A stretch of 64,000 nucleotides of DNA from Carnobacteriaceae bacterium zg-84 (GCA_013874835.1 CP059430.1:1444864-1508863); one strand, 5' to 3'. Positions 8,601 through 18,360 are shown, numbered from the stretch's first letter. The notes: generated by a model from the sequence alone, not told the origin. Numbers and translations: made by a program.

Positions 8601-9685
8601 TCAACGGGTCTAGATTCATTTTCCCAAATTTTACGAATAGATAAATCTGTTTTTAAAGATTCCAAACTTGCATTTGGTATACAATGCTCTTCTTTTTCAT
8701 TTGTAATATGTGTTATCACTTCTGTTTGAACAATCCAACCACTCGGTATGTCCGATACCGTAAAATTCGTCGTCGTTTCTTCTTCAACTCTATCTAAAAC
8801 GTATGCATGTGCATCATGACTAGGTTTATAATAATAAACTTTCATACTAACCGGTTCTTGCGAGTGATCAGGCGTCATATTAAATGTTGTCGTAACCGGT
8901 ACAGATTCTGTATTAAAATAAGAAGATGTCCATCGAACAGACGTTTCTGACAGATACTCTCCTCCTAATAACTGTTTATTTTCTAATAATGAGTGTGATA
9001 CAGGAGCATCTTGTCTAAGCGTTAATAAGTCTTTATCATCACCAGATAAAAAAACTCTAGAAGAGGCAGGTAAGTCAAACTGTTTATCTTGTTCTAACAC
9101 TATTTTTTGACCATTATAAGTTACTTCTACACCCTTTTTCACAAGTACTGATAAATTCGTATAAAAATCAAGAGCATAGTTATCACGTATATCTAAGACT
9201 GGCGTTTCAATAATATATGTATAATTACCATTGTTAACATCCGTTGTGACTTCTTCTGTTGAATTTAATAAATCAGATGTTGTCGTATGTATAACCGTAT
9301 CAGTAATATCCACACCATCTTTTTGAATAGAGGTAATAACAGGTTGCCCCAATCCTGAATCTTTTGTTGTCGTAAAATAAGTTTCTAATTTTTGGACTTG
9401 CGTCACTTGTTTTATACCCGTTAAGTGCGTTTTATACTCCCAAATAATACGAAATGTCCCATCTTCATGCCTTACAATTTCTTTTTTGATAAGTTCTGAA
9501 CGTTGTTCAAGATTTTCCAGTTTTATTGGAAATGCAAACTTACCAAAATCAAAAAATCGTGTCGGTATACTTCCCCACCAATTTGTGTTATCAGAGTGCG
9601 CTACATTCACTGAATAGGCCATACTTCCAAACAACTGTGCTAAACTCCACATGATTAGAACCATTCGCTTTATTCGTTTTTTCAC
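5678..9685 (-). CDS. Large cell-wall-anchored CnaB-domain adhesin (FPKTG)
   Basis: Surface protein of 1335 residues, likely an adhesin or pilin-like stalk. A signal peptide covers about 1-30. A CnaB-like domain (348-440) precedes an Ig-like adhesive region (from about 461, TWTGWGGNLRFDF...AGDSFSVTLPE). Four SpaA/CnaB prealbumin-like domains follow (about 845-955, 960-1069, 1070-1182, 1183-1285), each with an E-box such as YFFKEIKAP, YTLTEVTQP, YYLQEVIAP or YYIHEEIAP, and a lysine near its start, as expected for isopeptide-locked domains. The sorting signal is FPKTG (1303-1307), a hydrophobic helix and KQRK. The start is GTG, with AAAGGAGA upstream. No class C sortase or pilin partner is adjacent, so anchoring by the SrtA at 26.0 kb is inferred. 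The ligand is unknown. Confidence 0.9.
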   Translation of the reverse strand: MKKRIKRMVLIMWSLAQLFGSMAYSVNVAHSDNTNWWGSIPTRFFDFGKFAFPIKLENLEQRSELIKKEIVRHEDGTFRIIWEYKTHLTGIKQVTQVQKLETYFTTTKDSGLGQPVITSIQKDGVDITDTVIHTTTSDLLNSTEEVTTDVNNGNYTYIIETPVLDIRDNYALDFYTNLSVLVKKGVEVTYNGQKIVLEQDKQFDLPASSRVFLSGDDKDLLTLRQDAPVSHSLLENKQLLGGEYLSETSVRWTSSYFNTESVPVTTTFNMTPDHSQEPVSMKVYYYKPSHDAHAYVLDRVEEETTTNFTVSDIPSGWIVQTEVITHITNEKEEHCIPNASLESLKTDLSIRKIWENESRPVETSYDILKNNNLFEHVILPPSEAEYVLENIDKFDVDTSGRRHRHLYKVNENVPDGYYLSYYGVENNTLHYYFANKEEIQETPNITETACNMYGVTKVHDLEIDWFTSKTWTGWGGNLRFDFKVPAHVHAGDSFSVTLPETIFFGHTPDASKVYERLDIGDKKGAIEIYHVADREFKFVVTENGVSPVDYLGYFELQGAHENKENISSVNGGKPKQDREYYFGGIQPTTTGDLRQGNANKWEGPLVFETTNTFSSTSCHSQLKNRTLVHYDDTVSANVSPQIGKGIVEEGADYIVWELVFNSAGWNRDSNLHRQNQRRFWEVLNKDIPLYHGNDASSLEKDVQVFIADSAPGGYVGSTKKALFPNREPDTPELEIEFGPAAKRDLLGKGNQDLTVTSFYDDNGHVQTIKNNYQIAFFIKKNLGTKAVVARVKTRKMPNPQYNMYLNSAYASFRSGTTEPYKIIAASKPVDKEGHIFYPNVFSYSFKKVEEIDGYTQPMINKTATFLLYDEEILPSGEKRKNTLGTYTSDKTNGLVTFDNLYPNIPYFFKEIKAPNGFERDDTEHALMVDDQGNTTVDGHTYTSEHLQEIINRRSPNSKDTTLTVVKKDSLTNQLLSGAVFELANQTGTYRVRQGEMSSASTMVFTHLSPGEYTLTEVTQPTGYILLSKPITFTVQTDGTIQQTSEHNAVYANLTNHQLNLELHIKNSKQLYHFDVIKKNTQNEHQLLQGATFRLYKEDQITQIGIDKTTDEQGHVQFHSLKPGMYYLQEVIAPVGYQLNDKKYPVLIAEDGTAHLKKSDSHVFENQSDTQGLTIIDKNDEQTYHIKLIKIDAATNALLPNARFSIKQSADKQASVYNGQIATLTTGEFEFDNQNRGFGKGTYYIHEEIAPNEYQILSEAIPITLSETGNIIVSEKYKDIVLIDKNEQENIVNIRIKNVKVGEFPKTGSFIGTEVFLLVGISLMMSCFWLYHKQRK

Positions 9686-9762
9686 GTCTGAATCTCCTTT
9701 TGGCTATTGATTTTACACCCATAATCCCCCTGTATAAAAATCAATTTTTAAATATAGTATCC

Positions 9763-9791
9763 ATTATCACTTGAGAGATGCTCTTTGTCAA
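9763..9791 (-). promoter_or_regulatory. Promoter of the adhesin gene
   Basis: Minus strand TTGACA, 17-bp spacer, GATAAT: consensus -35 and 5/6 -10. It leaves a leader of about 70 nt before the GTG start. Confidence 0.85.
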
Positions 9792-9866
9792 CTCCCCCAA
9801 TGATTTCTACTTTTTCCCCTTATACAAAACATCATTATATTTATACATAAAAAATATGGTTTTTAA

Positions 9867-9901
9867 ATAAAAAAGGCAGTAAATAGCAAACGCTATTTAC
9901 T
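9867..9901 (-). terminator. Distal half of the original pyk terminator, displaced by the IS
   Basis: This copy of a 24-bp palindrome (9878-9901; arms AGTAAATAGC and GCTATTTACT around a 4-nt loop) is followed on the minus strand by GCCTTTTTTATTT. With the GG-T outer bases found beside pyk (11527-11529) it would make a 13-bp terminator stem. It now lies 1.6 kb from pyk, behind the IS, and may end transcription leaving the transposase gene. Confidence 0.75.
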
Positions 9902-11304
9902 CAGACTGTTGACAATAGCGATAAAAAATCCAACGTATTTTTCCAGTTTTGAAAAATACGTTGGATTTTGCATTTAAAAATGATAAATAAAGAACTATAT
10001 TGTAAAAAATGGCTATCTCTCGTGAGCAGAATTGCCATTTTTTTCATATTTTGGGCAGCACAAGATAACCAAGTGTACTGTTGCATCTTGGCTACTCCTC
10101 TATATTGTGCAAACCGATACCCATGATTTTGTTTAGAGTCTGCAAAGCTACGCTCAATCGTTTCTTTCCGTCGTTTATATAGTGCTTTCCCAAACGTAGA
10201 TAATCGACGTTCACGACATCTATCATATACATCAGCATCTATCGCTCGACGTAGTATCCGTTTATTACTGTTATCGCTTATACGATACTGCTTATATCCT
10301 TGTCTATCAATGTTTCTGTAGGTATAAATTTCTCCCGTACGTGTATCCGTAAAACAATCTCTAGATGAATCATAGCGAAAAAACTTATGGTCAGGATTGC
10401 GATGAAAACGTCTATACCCAATCACAGAAAATATCTTTTTCTCTTCTAAAAATTTTAAAATGTCTTTTTTATAATACCCGCTATCTAACGCGACACAATT
10501 CACATCAAATTTAAATTTTTCCATCACATACGTTAATCGTGACATATACGGTACACTATCATGAACATTTCCTGGCGTAATAAAGCAGTCTACAATAAAA
10601 TTGTGTTTACCATCTACACTACGATGGTCTAAGTACATAAATCCTTTTTCTTTATTATCCCGATGGTAATAGCCGCTTTCTTTATCAGTCGTACTTTCTT
10701 TTATGTTTTTAGAGATGATTTTATCTGTGTAGCTAAAAGGCTTTTTTCCAATAGCTTCTCGTTCGGCGTTGATTTCGTTTTCTAAATCTCGCTTACGTTC
10801 TTGAACCACTTCAATAACAGCGTTTCTAAATTTATTTTTATTGGCGTTTGCTTTAATGTGTGTGGAATCTGTGAATAAAGCTGTCCCACTAATTAAATGA
10901 TGTGAGATAGCTTGGTGTACAATAGTATTAAATATATCTTCAAACACAGAAGTCCCTTGAAAACGGCGAATATAATTTTGAGAGAAAGTAGAATAATGTG
11001 GGGTAGGTTTAGAGAAAGGGAGGTTTAAAAACCATCTAAACGCTACATCCGTTTCGACACGTTTAATGGTTTCTCGCATGGATTTAATGCCATAAATATC
11101 TTTTAAAAAGACCAATTTAAATAAAACAACAGGGTCTAAACTATTGCGACCGTTGGTATGACTATACTAGGGAGAAGTAATCTCATAAATAAAATTGAAA
11201 TCAATTGATTTATCAATTTTACGTAGTAAATGGTCTTTTGGTACTAATTCGGACAATGTGTTTAATATGATTTCATCATTTGGGTGAGTTTCTTTATAAA
11301 ACAT
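9901..11304 (-). pseudogene. IS1182-type transposase, interrupted by an in-frame stop
   Basis: DDE transposase of about 467 codons broken by a single TAG. The first part (11304 down to about 11167) reads MFYKETHPNDEIILNTLSELVPKDHLLRKI and ends EITSP; the same frame continues after the TAG as YSHTNGRNSLDPVVLFKLVFLKDIYGI, the normal N-terminal domain sequence. Catalytic-region motifs survive downstream: FTDSTHIKA, ALDSGYY and the C-terminal ERSFADSKQNHGYR. No frameshift is needed, so one nonsense change is the only visible lesion. The start has AAAGGAGGG upstream. The stop codon TGA at the other end lies across the element boundary. Unless the TAG is read through the element cannot move by itself. 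Confidence 0.88.
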
Positions 11305-11332
11305 AGATTTTTCCCTCCTTTTTCTTATCTCT

Positions 11333-11341
11333 ATTATACCA
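11333..11341 (-). promoter_or_regulatory. Transposase promoter (extended -10)
   Basis: Minus strand TGGTATAAT, an extended -10 box about 30 bp before the transposase ATG; no good -35 box is seen. Confidence 0.5.
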
Positions 11342-11358
11342 CTTTTAAGCGTTATTAT

Positions 11359-11463
11359 CGTATCAGACGTTGTGGTACGAATGGCTTCGTTCTCGCACGT
11401 AGTAGAGAACGAGCGATGTATCGTGTACATCGTGGTAAGCCGTACAACTTAACGTCTGATACG
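11359..11463 (-). repeat. Multi-stem palindromic element in the IS upstream region
   Basis: Outer 13-bp arms CGTATCAGACGTT (11359-11371) and AACGTCTGATACG (11451-11463) enclose a second pairing region (GTAC/GTAC and GGCTT/AAGCC flanks) and two perfect 7-bp hairpins, CGTTCTC/GAGAACG and CGATGTA/TACATCG. The whole folds as a branched, cloverleaf-like structure of 105 nt upstream of the transposase promoter. No open frame explains it. Confidence 0.75.
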
Positions 11464-11500
11464 AAAAAAGACTGTTGACACTCTTACTTTGTCAACAGTC
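11464..11500 (-). terminator. Terminator inside the IS right end
   Basis: Minus strand: GACTGTTGACA and TGTCAACAGTC form an 11-bp stem with a 9-nt loop, followed by CTTTTTT-like T run (six T). One arm overlaps the terminal inverted repeat. It stops transcripts arriving from pyk before they reach the transposase gene. Confidence 0.8.
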
Positions 11501-11502
11501 TG

Positions 11503-11529
11503 AGTAAATAGCAAACGCTATTTACTACC
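11503..11529 (-). repeat. Target-site copy of the pyk terminator hairpin, without its T run
   Basis: Second copy of the 24-bp palindrome (10-bp arms), 12-39 bp after the pyk stop codon. The T run that once followed it is now beyond the IS at 9867-9875. Confidence 0.85.
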
Positions 11530-11541
11530 TTTCTATTGCTT

Positions 11542-12960
11542 TTATTGTACTTCTTGTAGTTTCATCATGTTTGTTGTACCGGCTTCACCAACTGGTAAAC
11601 CTGCTGTTACAATAATCACATCTCCAGATTTAGCAAATCCTAACTCTTTCACCACTTTGTCTGCTTCTGTAAAAATAGCATCTGTTGAAGATGGTTTTTC
11701 AACGTATACAGCTTGAACTCCCCATACAAGTGATAAACCTAATTGTGCTCTTTCTGAGAAAGTCAGTGCAATAATATTTGATTTTGGACGATATTTTGAA
11801 ATCATACGTGCTGTATGACCTGAACTTGTTGCTGCAACAATTGTTTCAATACCTAAGCTACGTGCATTATGACCTACTGAACGTCCAATAGCTTCTGTAA
11901 TATCTTGTTTAAATTGTTTCAATTTAAATACATCTTGATTTTCTAATGCCTGCTCTGTACGAACACAAATATTTGCCATTGTTTGAACAGCTTCTAATGG
12001 ATAATCTCCGGCTGCTGATTCACCAGATAACATCACAGCATCTGTTCCGTCAAAAATTGCATTTGCAACATCTCCTGCTTCTGCACGTGTTGGACGTGGG
12101 TTGCGTTGCATTGAATCTAACATTTGTGTTGCTGTAATAACTGGTTTTCCAACCATATTACATTTTTTAATCAAAGCTTTTTGCACGATTGGTACATCTT
12201 CTGTTGGAATTTCAACACCTAAATCACCACGAGCAACCATCAATCCGTGTGATACAGCTAAAATTTCATCAATATTATCGACACCTTCTTGGTTTTCGAT
12301 TTTTGGAATAATTTGAATATGTGTCGCATTTTCTTCTTCTAAAATCTTGATAATTTCTAATACATCGCTGGCACGACGAACAAAACTTGCTGCAATATAG
12401 TCAATACCATTTTTAATACCAAAACGAATATCGTCAGCATCTTTTTGTGTAATACCTGGTAAATTCACACTTACATTTGGTACATTGACACCTTTTTTAT
12501 TTTTAATAACACCTGAATTTTCAACGATTGTCACAATATCTTTATTAAATGCATCAATCTCTGTCACTCTTAATGACACTAATCCGTCGTCTACTAAAAT
12601 ACGGCTACCAACAGTCACATCATTAATCAATTCTGGATAACTAACAGAGAAACGTTCTACTGTTCCTTCCACTTGTTCCATACTTACACGGACAATCATA
12701 CCTGTTTCTAAAGCAATCGCTCCGTCTTTCATATCATGTGTACGAATTTCTGGTCCCTTTGTATCTAATAAAATAGCACATGGTTTACCTGCTATTTTTC
12801 TTGCTTCTTTTAACGCATTAAAACGTGCTAAATGTTCTTCATGAGAACCATGTGAAAAGTTAAAGCGTGCCACGTTCATACCAGCATCAATCATTTTCAC
12901 TAATTGTTCAACAGTTTGGCTTGACGGACCTAACGTACAAACGATTTTTGTTTTTTTCAT
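11542..12960 (-). CDS. pyk: Pyruvate kinase
   Basis: Catalyses phosphoenolpyruvate + ADP to pyruvate + ATP, the last step of glycolysis. The protein shows [14 protein letters not shown] at the start, the active-site region [37 protein letters not shown] with the catalytic Lys-Glu signature, and [12 protein letters not shown]. At 472 residues it lacks the extra C-terminal PEP-utiliser-like domain found in Bacillus enzymes. The ATG at 12960 is preferred over an in-frame TTG six bases upstream because GAGGAG is 7 nt from the ATG. It follows pfkA by 12 bp, and its terminator hairpin was split by the IS. Confidence 0.98.
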   Translation of the reverse strand: MKKTKIVCTLGPSSQTVEQLVKMIDAGMNVARFNFSHGSHEEHLARFNALKEARKIAGKPCAILLDTKGPEIRTHDMKDGAIALETGMIVRVSMEQVEGTVERFSVSYPELINDVTVGSRILVDDGLVSLRVTEIDAFNKDIVTIVENSGVIKNKKGVNVPNVSVNLPGITQKDADDIRFGIKNGIDYIAASFVRRASDVLEIIKILEEENATHIQIIPKIENQEGVDNIDEILAVSHGLMVARGDLGVEIPTEDVPIVQKALIKKCNMVGKPVITATQMLDSMQRNPRPTRAEAGDVANAIFDGTDAVMLSGESAAGDYPLEAVQTMANICVRTEQALENQDVFKLKQFKQDITEAIGRSVGHNARSLGIETIVAATSSGHTARMISKYRPKSNIIALTFSERAQLGLSLVWGVQAVYVEKPSSTDAIFTEADKVVKELGFAKSGDVIIVTAGLPVGEAGTTNMMKLQEVQ

Positions 12961-12972
12961 ATTCAATCTCCT

Positions 12973-13947
<975 letters not shown>

Positions 13948-14000
13948 TCAAAAATTTTATTGTTGTTTTCATTCAATTTTCACAACTTCTTTTCTGTCAC

Positions 14001-14029
14001 ATCATATCATTTTTTTTTTAAAATGTCTT
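14001..14029 (-). promoter_or_regulatory. Promoter of pfkA-pyk
   Basis: Minus strand AAGACA, 17-bp spacer containing a run of ten A, TATGAT. The A tract in the spacer may bend the DNA. Confidence 0.6.
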
Positions 14030-14049
14030 GTATTATTTGATTTTTTTAT

Positions 14050-17000
14050 TTATTTTTTATTTTTTCTCAGGACCACATTTCCACTACCTAATAAATCTTC
14101 AACCTCTTTTTTGAAAGCGTCTTGAAAATAAACATTGTACTTTTCAGGCATTTTTTTATAAACATCTGACTGACTAAAATAAACGACAACTTGTGTATGC
14201 CCAGGATGTTTCAATAATAATGCTTGAATATCTTTCAACATTGTACTATCTTCTATTTTTAAAAAGCATTGATTCTCTTTTTGTAAAAAAGCATCTACTG
14301 TTTCAAAACGTTGCACGATACATGTAAGTTCTTCTCTTTCTGTCCACTCAATTTTACCATGTACAACAATCAATTCATTTTCTTCTATATGTGACATATT
14401 CGCAACATACACTGTTGGAAATATGGTCATATTTACTTTTCCAAAGGCATCTTCTAAAACAGCAAACGCCATACGTTTATTATTTTTAGTTGTAATTTTT
14501 TTGATTTTTCTTAAATAACCTAATAATATAACCTGCTGATGAGATACTATATCTGCTGTTTTTTGTAATTGTCCTGTTTGATAATATGGCATGAAGGCAT
14601 CAAGTGCATCATTTGAAAAGGCATAACCTAAAATTTCTTTTTCTTTTTCTCGAATGGTATCCTCATCATATTCTTCAAGCCTTTCTTCTTTCAACGGTAA
14701 GATACCTAAAAATAAAGACGTATTATCTAAAACAGCATCAATACTTGATACAAGGGTTGCTCTTGTTTTACCAAAACAATCAAAAGCCCCAGAAAAAATC
14801 AATGTTTCCAAAATATCCTTTTTACAATAACGTTTATCCATACGCGACACAAAATCTTCAAAAGATTGATATATGCCATGAGCAAAACGCTCTTTCACAA
14901 TCGCATACCGTAAATCTTTATAAATACCTTGAATAGCCGATAGCCCAAATAAAATCGTTCCCTCACCTTGAACTGTATGCTCTATATGACTTTTATTGAT
15001 ATGAGGCAATAAAAATGTCACCCCATGTTGTTTGGCTTCCATTAAATAACTTGTAAATCGCTCACTTTTAGCATTAACATGTAATAATAATGCTAAATAA
15101 AAAGCATGTGGATAATGGGCTTTCATATAGGCTAACTGATAAGCTAATACCGAATAGGCAAAGGCATGTGATTTTGGAAAACCATAATTGGCAAATTTTT
15201 CAATATATTCATAAACAGTTGTGGCAATCTCTTTTGAATAACCGTTTTGAATAGCTCCCATAATAAAATGCTCTTTTTCAGCAAGTAGAACATCTTTTTT
15301 CATTTTTCCAATAGCACGTCTTAACAAATCAGCTTGCCCTAATGAAAATCCTGCCATTTTATTTGCAATTTGCATGACTTGTTCCTGATATACAATAATA
15401 CCATACGTTTCTTCTAAAATATCTTTTAAGTCATCATGAGGATAGACGACCAATTCTTTTTGATGCTTTCTATCGGCAAAATGAGGAATTTGCTGCATTG
15501 GCCCCGGACGATACAATGCATTGACAGCAGCTACTTCTTCAAGTGAATTTGGAGAAACAAATTGCAAGACACGTTTGATACCCGGTGATTCAAACTGAAA
15601 AACACCTTCCGTATCTGCTTTCCTAAAAATATCTAATGTTTTTTCATCTTGGAAATCAATATGCCATACATTAAATTGTGGATTTATTTTTTGTATTGCA
15701 TTTTGAGCATCTGCTAAAATAGATAAATTTTTCAATCCTAAAAAATCCATTTTTAACAATCCGACTTGTTCCACATCTTGCATAGCAAACTGCGTTAAAT
15801 GCAATGGCTCTGATTGTTGAATTGGAATAATGGTTGTTAAAGGTCTGTCACTAATAACTACACCTGCAGCATGTGTGGATACATGACGAGGCAATCCTTC
15901 AATTTTACAAGCTAAATCAAAAATCAGTTTGTTTTTCTCAGATTTTTCGACGAGTTTTTGCAAAGAAACAGATTGTTCATACGCTTGTTTTAGTGTTATT
16001 TTCAAACTATTTGGCACACTAGATGACCATTTTTTCAATTCTACTTGTGTACATCCTAATACTCGAGAAACATCACGCAAAGCTTGTTTCGCTGCAAAGG
16101 TTCCAAAAGTTGCAATTTGTGCCACTTTATCTGCTCCATATTTTTTCGCAACATATTGTAACATGTCTTGACGTCTATTATCTGGAAAATCTAAATCAAT
16201 ATCGGGCATAGTATACCTTTCTGGATTTAAAAAACGCTCGAATAGTAACTGATTTTGAATAGGATCTACTTGTGTAATATTTAAACAATAAGACACTAAT
16301 GAAGCAGCAGATGACCCACGCCCTGCTCCTGTCATAATACCCTCTTGATGTGCATACGTCATCAAATCCCAAACAATTAAAAAATAATCTGAAAATCCCA
16401 TTTGATTGATAATTGATAGTTCTTTTTCCAAACGTTCTTGATAAACAGATAACTGTAGTCCTCTTTTTTCTAATCCAGCATAAGCAATCTGTCTTAATTC
16501 ATCATAAGCATGCGTACTAAATTTTGGAAGTAGTAATTGATGTAAAGGAATATGCGTATCAATACTCTCATAAAATTGTTCTGTTTGATACAAAATATCA
16601 GAATACTCTTGAAAGTTTTCTTTAAATTGTTGTGCATAAGGTAAATAATCTGCTCCCGTTTGCCCTGTCATTGTTTCCTCAATAGTTGTATTATCTTCAA
16701 TAGATTGTAATACTTTAAGTGTTAAATAATCTGTCGGGTTCAAATATTTCACAACACGATTGGCAATCGTATCAATTTGATACTCACGTGCAAGAGATAT
16801 GTGTTTAGTGTCATCAGCATATACACTAATACGTAAAAACTTTTTATCAATATACTCACATAGATATGTCAGCTGTTCTCTTGTGATATTTTGTGTTGTT
16901 AAAAACGTAATATGCTGATAATTTGATAATTGCTTTACAGAAAATTGTTCTAGCAATAGTTGACTTGATAAATCAACGAGCTCTAAATATCCTTTTTCAT

Positions 17001-17235
17001 TCATCGAAATAGCTACAAGAATCATTTGATCTATTGGAAATGTTAGTCCGATAATTGGTTTGACATGTTGTTTTTGACACTCATTAAAAAATGATACAGC
17101 ACTGGATAAAGTTTGCCATTCACTTAGTACAAGTGTTGTATACCCTTTTTCTTTTGCATCTGTCACATATTGCGATATAGATGTAGGACTTTTCAGCAAA
17201 CTAAAGGCTGTCATCATTTGTGCTGGTGTAAACAT
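14050..17235 (-). CDS. dnaE: DNA polymerase III subunit alpha, DnaE type
   Basis: Replicative polymerase of the DnaE class; in Firmicutes it works beside PolC, extending primers mainly on the lagging strand. The 1061 residues comprise an N-terminal PHP-like domain that looks degenerate (it lacks the usual HxHxxxS opening), the polymerase core with GAGRGSSAASLVSYCL and the catalytic PDIDLDFPDNRR, the GxYRPGPM and KSHAFAYS fingers motifs, and a C-terminal OB-fold (VILLGYLRKIKKITTKNNKRMAF). There is no exonuclease insertion. GGAGGC is before the ATG. It lies directly upstream of pfkA and is divergent from the diacylglycerol kinase gene. Confidence 0.97.
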   Translation of the reverse strand: MFTPAQMMTAFSLLKSPTSISQYVTDAKEKGYTTLVLSEWQTLSSAVSFFNECQKQHVKPIIGLTFPIDQMILVAISMNEKGYLELVDLSSQLLLEQFSVKQLSNYQHITFLTTQNITREQLTYLCEYIDKKFLRISVYADDTKHISLAREYQIDTIANRVVKYLNPTDYLTLKVLQSIEDNTTIEETMTGQTGADYLPYAQQFKENFQEYSDILYQTEQFYESIDTHIPLHQLLLPKFSTHAYDELRQIAYAGLEKRGLQLSVYQERLEKELSIINQMGFSDYFLIVWDLMTYAHQEGIMTGAGRGSSAASLVSYCLNITQVDPIQNQLLFERFLNPERYTMPDIDLDFPDNRRQDMLQYVAKKYGADKVAQIATFGTFAAKQALRDVSRVLGCTQVELKKWSSSVPNSLKITLKQAYEQSVSLQKLVEKSEKNKLIFDLACKIEGLPRHVSTHAAGVVISDRPLTTIIPIQQSEPLHLTQFAMQDVEQVGLLKMDFLGLKNLSILADAQNAIQKINPQFNVWHIDFQDEKTLDIFRKADTEGVFQFESPGIKRVLQFVSPNSLEEVAAVNALYRPGPMQQIPHFADRKHQKELVVYPHDDLKDILEETYGIIVYQEQVMQIANKMAGFSLGQADLLRRAIGKMKKDVLLAEKEHFIMGAIQNGYSKEIATTVYEYIEKFANYGFPKSHAFAYSVLAYQLAYMKAHYPHAFYLALLLHVNAKSERFTSYLMEAKQHGVTFLLPHINKSHIEHTVQGEGTILFGLSAIQGIYKDLRYAIVKERFAHGIYQSFEDFVSRMDKRYCKKDILETLIFSGAFDCFGKTRATLVSSIDAVLDNTSLFLGILPLKEERLEEYDEDTIREKEKEILGYAFSNDALDAFMPYYQTGQLQKTADIVSHQQVILLGYLRKIKKITTKNNKRMAFAVLEDAFGKVNMTIFPTVYVANMSHIEENELIVVHGKIEWTEREELTCIVQRFETVDAFLQKENQCFLKIEDSTMLKDIQALLLKHPGHTQVVVYFSQSDVYKKMPEKYNVYFQDAFKKEVEDLLGSGNVVLRKNKK

Positions 17236-17357
17236 ATTTTGCCTCCTTTTTATTTGTCTTTCTTATTTTGTCACATTTTTGTCACTTCCTCAAGTTTTCT
17301 AGCATTTTTAAAAAAAATATCGTAAAATAAACATATTCTATGGAAGTGAGAACAACT

Positions 17358-18284
17358 ATGTCAAAAGATAAAGTCTATATTCTAGTGAATGAACAATCAG
17401 GTGGTGGAAAAGGACTTCACCTATCAAACGAGGTCACAGCATATTTATCTCGTGTTCATATCCCTTATATTCTGTTTAAAACAGCCTATAAAGAACATGC
17501 TTATTCCTTAACAAGACGCATCGCCAAAGAATATTGTCAACAAGAAAATATTTTATTTTTAGTCATTGGTGGCGACGGCACATTACACGAAGTCATCGAA
17601 ACACTTGTCAGCATGAACTTACATATACCCGTTGGTTTTATACCTGCCGGTACGGGAAATGATTTTTCGAGATATTTCCCTAGCACCAAGTCCCCTATTT
17701 CCCACTTGAAAAAATTATTATACGCCAAAGAAACGATACAAGTCCCTATCTTACAAACAGAAAACGGTATTGCTATCAATAGCTTTGGTGTCGGATTTGA
17801 TGCGCAAGTGGTTGCTATGACTGAACAATCTTTGCTTAAAGAAAAATTAAATAAAATCGGACTTGGTTTTGCAGTTTATTTTATCAATGTTTTAAGAGCA
17901 TTATTTCGCTTTAAAACATTTACATGCACCATTGAAACGTCATCAGGCATTACCAAAACATTCGATCACGCTTTCCTTGTTTGTGTGATGAATAATCCTT
18001 ATTTTGGTGGTGGTATATATATGGAGCCTAGTTTATCTTTAATGGACAATCAATTCAGCATTGTTGTCTTACACGATGTCGGTTTTAAAGATATTCTCCG
18101 CTTTATACCAAAACTATTTCAACAAAAACATTTAAATGATAAAGTTCTTTTCAATCATCATGATATTTCTGCAACATTGCATCTACCTAAACATGCTACG
18201 ATGCAAATAGACGGTGAAGTGAGTGCTACTAAAACAAAAGAAATAAAAGTATCTTTAGCGTCATATCCATTTTGGAAAATTTAA
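17358..18284 (+). CDS. Diacylglycerol/lipid kinase family protein (DagK/YegS-like)
   Basis: Soluble lipid kinase of the DAGK catalytic family, likely phosphorylating diacylglycerol or undecaprenol-like lipids at the membrane face. Motifs: NEQSGGGKG near the start, GGDGTLHEVIE and PAGTGNDFSR, the paired nucleotide-binding motifs of the family, and a C-terminal MQIDGEV. The start at 17358 is chosen because GGAAGTGAG is 7 nt upstream; an earlier ATG at 17340 has none. 308 residues is a usual length. It is transcribed away from dnaE. Confidence 0.92.
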   Translation: MSKDKVYILVNEQSGGGKGLHLSNEVTAYLSRVHIPYILFKTAYKEHAYSLTRRIAKEYCQQENILFLVIGGDGTLHEVIETLVSMNLHIPVGFIPAGTGNDFSRYFPSTKSPISHLKKLLYAKETIQVPILQTENGIAINSFGVGFDAQVVAMTEQSLLKEKLNKIGLGFAVYFINVLRALFRFKTFTCTIETSSGITKTFDHAFLVCVMNNPYFGGGIYMEPSLSLMDNQFSIVVLHDVGFKDILRFIPKLFQQKHLNDKVLFNHHDISATLHLPKHATMQIDGEVSATKTKEIKVSLASYPFWKI

Positions 18285-18290
18285 AAATTC

Positions 18291-18319
18291 TTTAAAACTC
18301 TATACCACAAAATTAGAAT
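18291..18319 (+). promoter_or_regulatory. Promoter of the thiolase gene
   Basis: TTTAAA, 17-bp spacer, TAGAAT, about 40 bp before the thiolase ATG. Confidence 0.5.
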
Positions 18320-18360
18320 ATGTTATGGTAAACAAGAGATTTTAAAAAGGATGAATAATT

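Larger units (their letters stand above)
9902..11502 (-). mobile_element. IS1182-family insertion sequence, 1.6 kb
   Basis: The ends carry a perfect 14-bp inverted repeat, CAGACTGTTGACAA (9902-9915) and its complement (11489-11502). Outside both ends lies the same 24-bp palindrome in direct orientation (9878-9901 and 11503-11526), which is best read as a duplicated target hairpin. Because the target is itself palindromic, the exact boundary is uncertain by a few bases. The single gene encodes a DDE transposase that now has a nonsense codon. The upstream 200 bp hold a promoter, a multi-stem structure and a terminator hairpin. Long, palindromic target duplications are, to my knowledge, a feature of some IS1182 members. 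Confidence 0.88.

Noticed and set aside
11284-11478. 64-codon open frame on + inside the IS upstream region
   Set aside because: It is created by the palindromic structure, has no ribosome binding site and resembles no protein.
17260-17290. Direct repeat GTGACAAAA (two copies 12 bp apart) in the dnaE upstream region
   Set aside because: Too short and AT-rich to call an operator; no known regulator matches.
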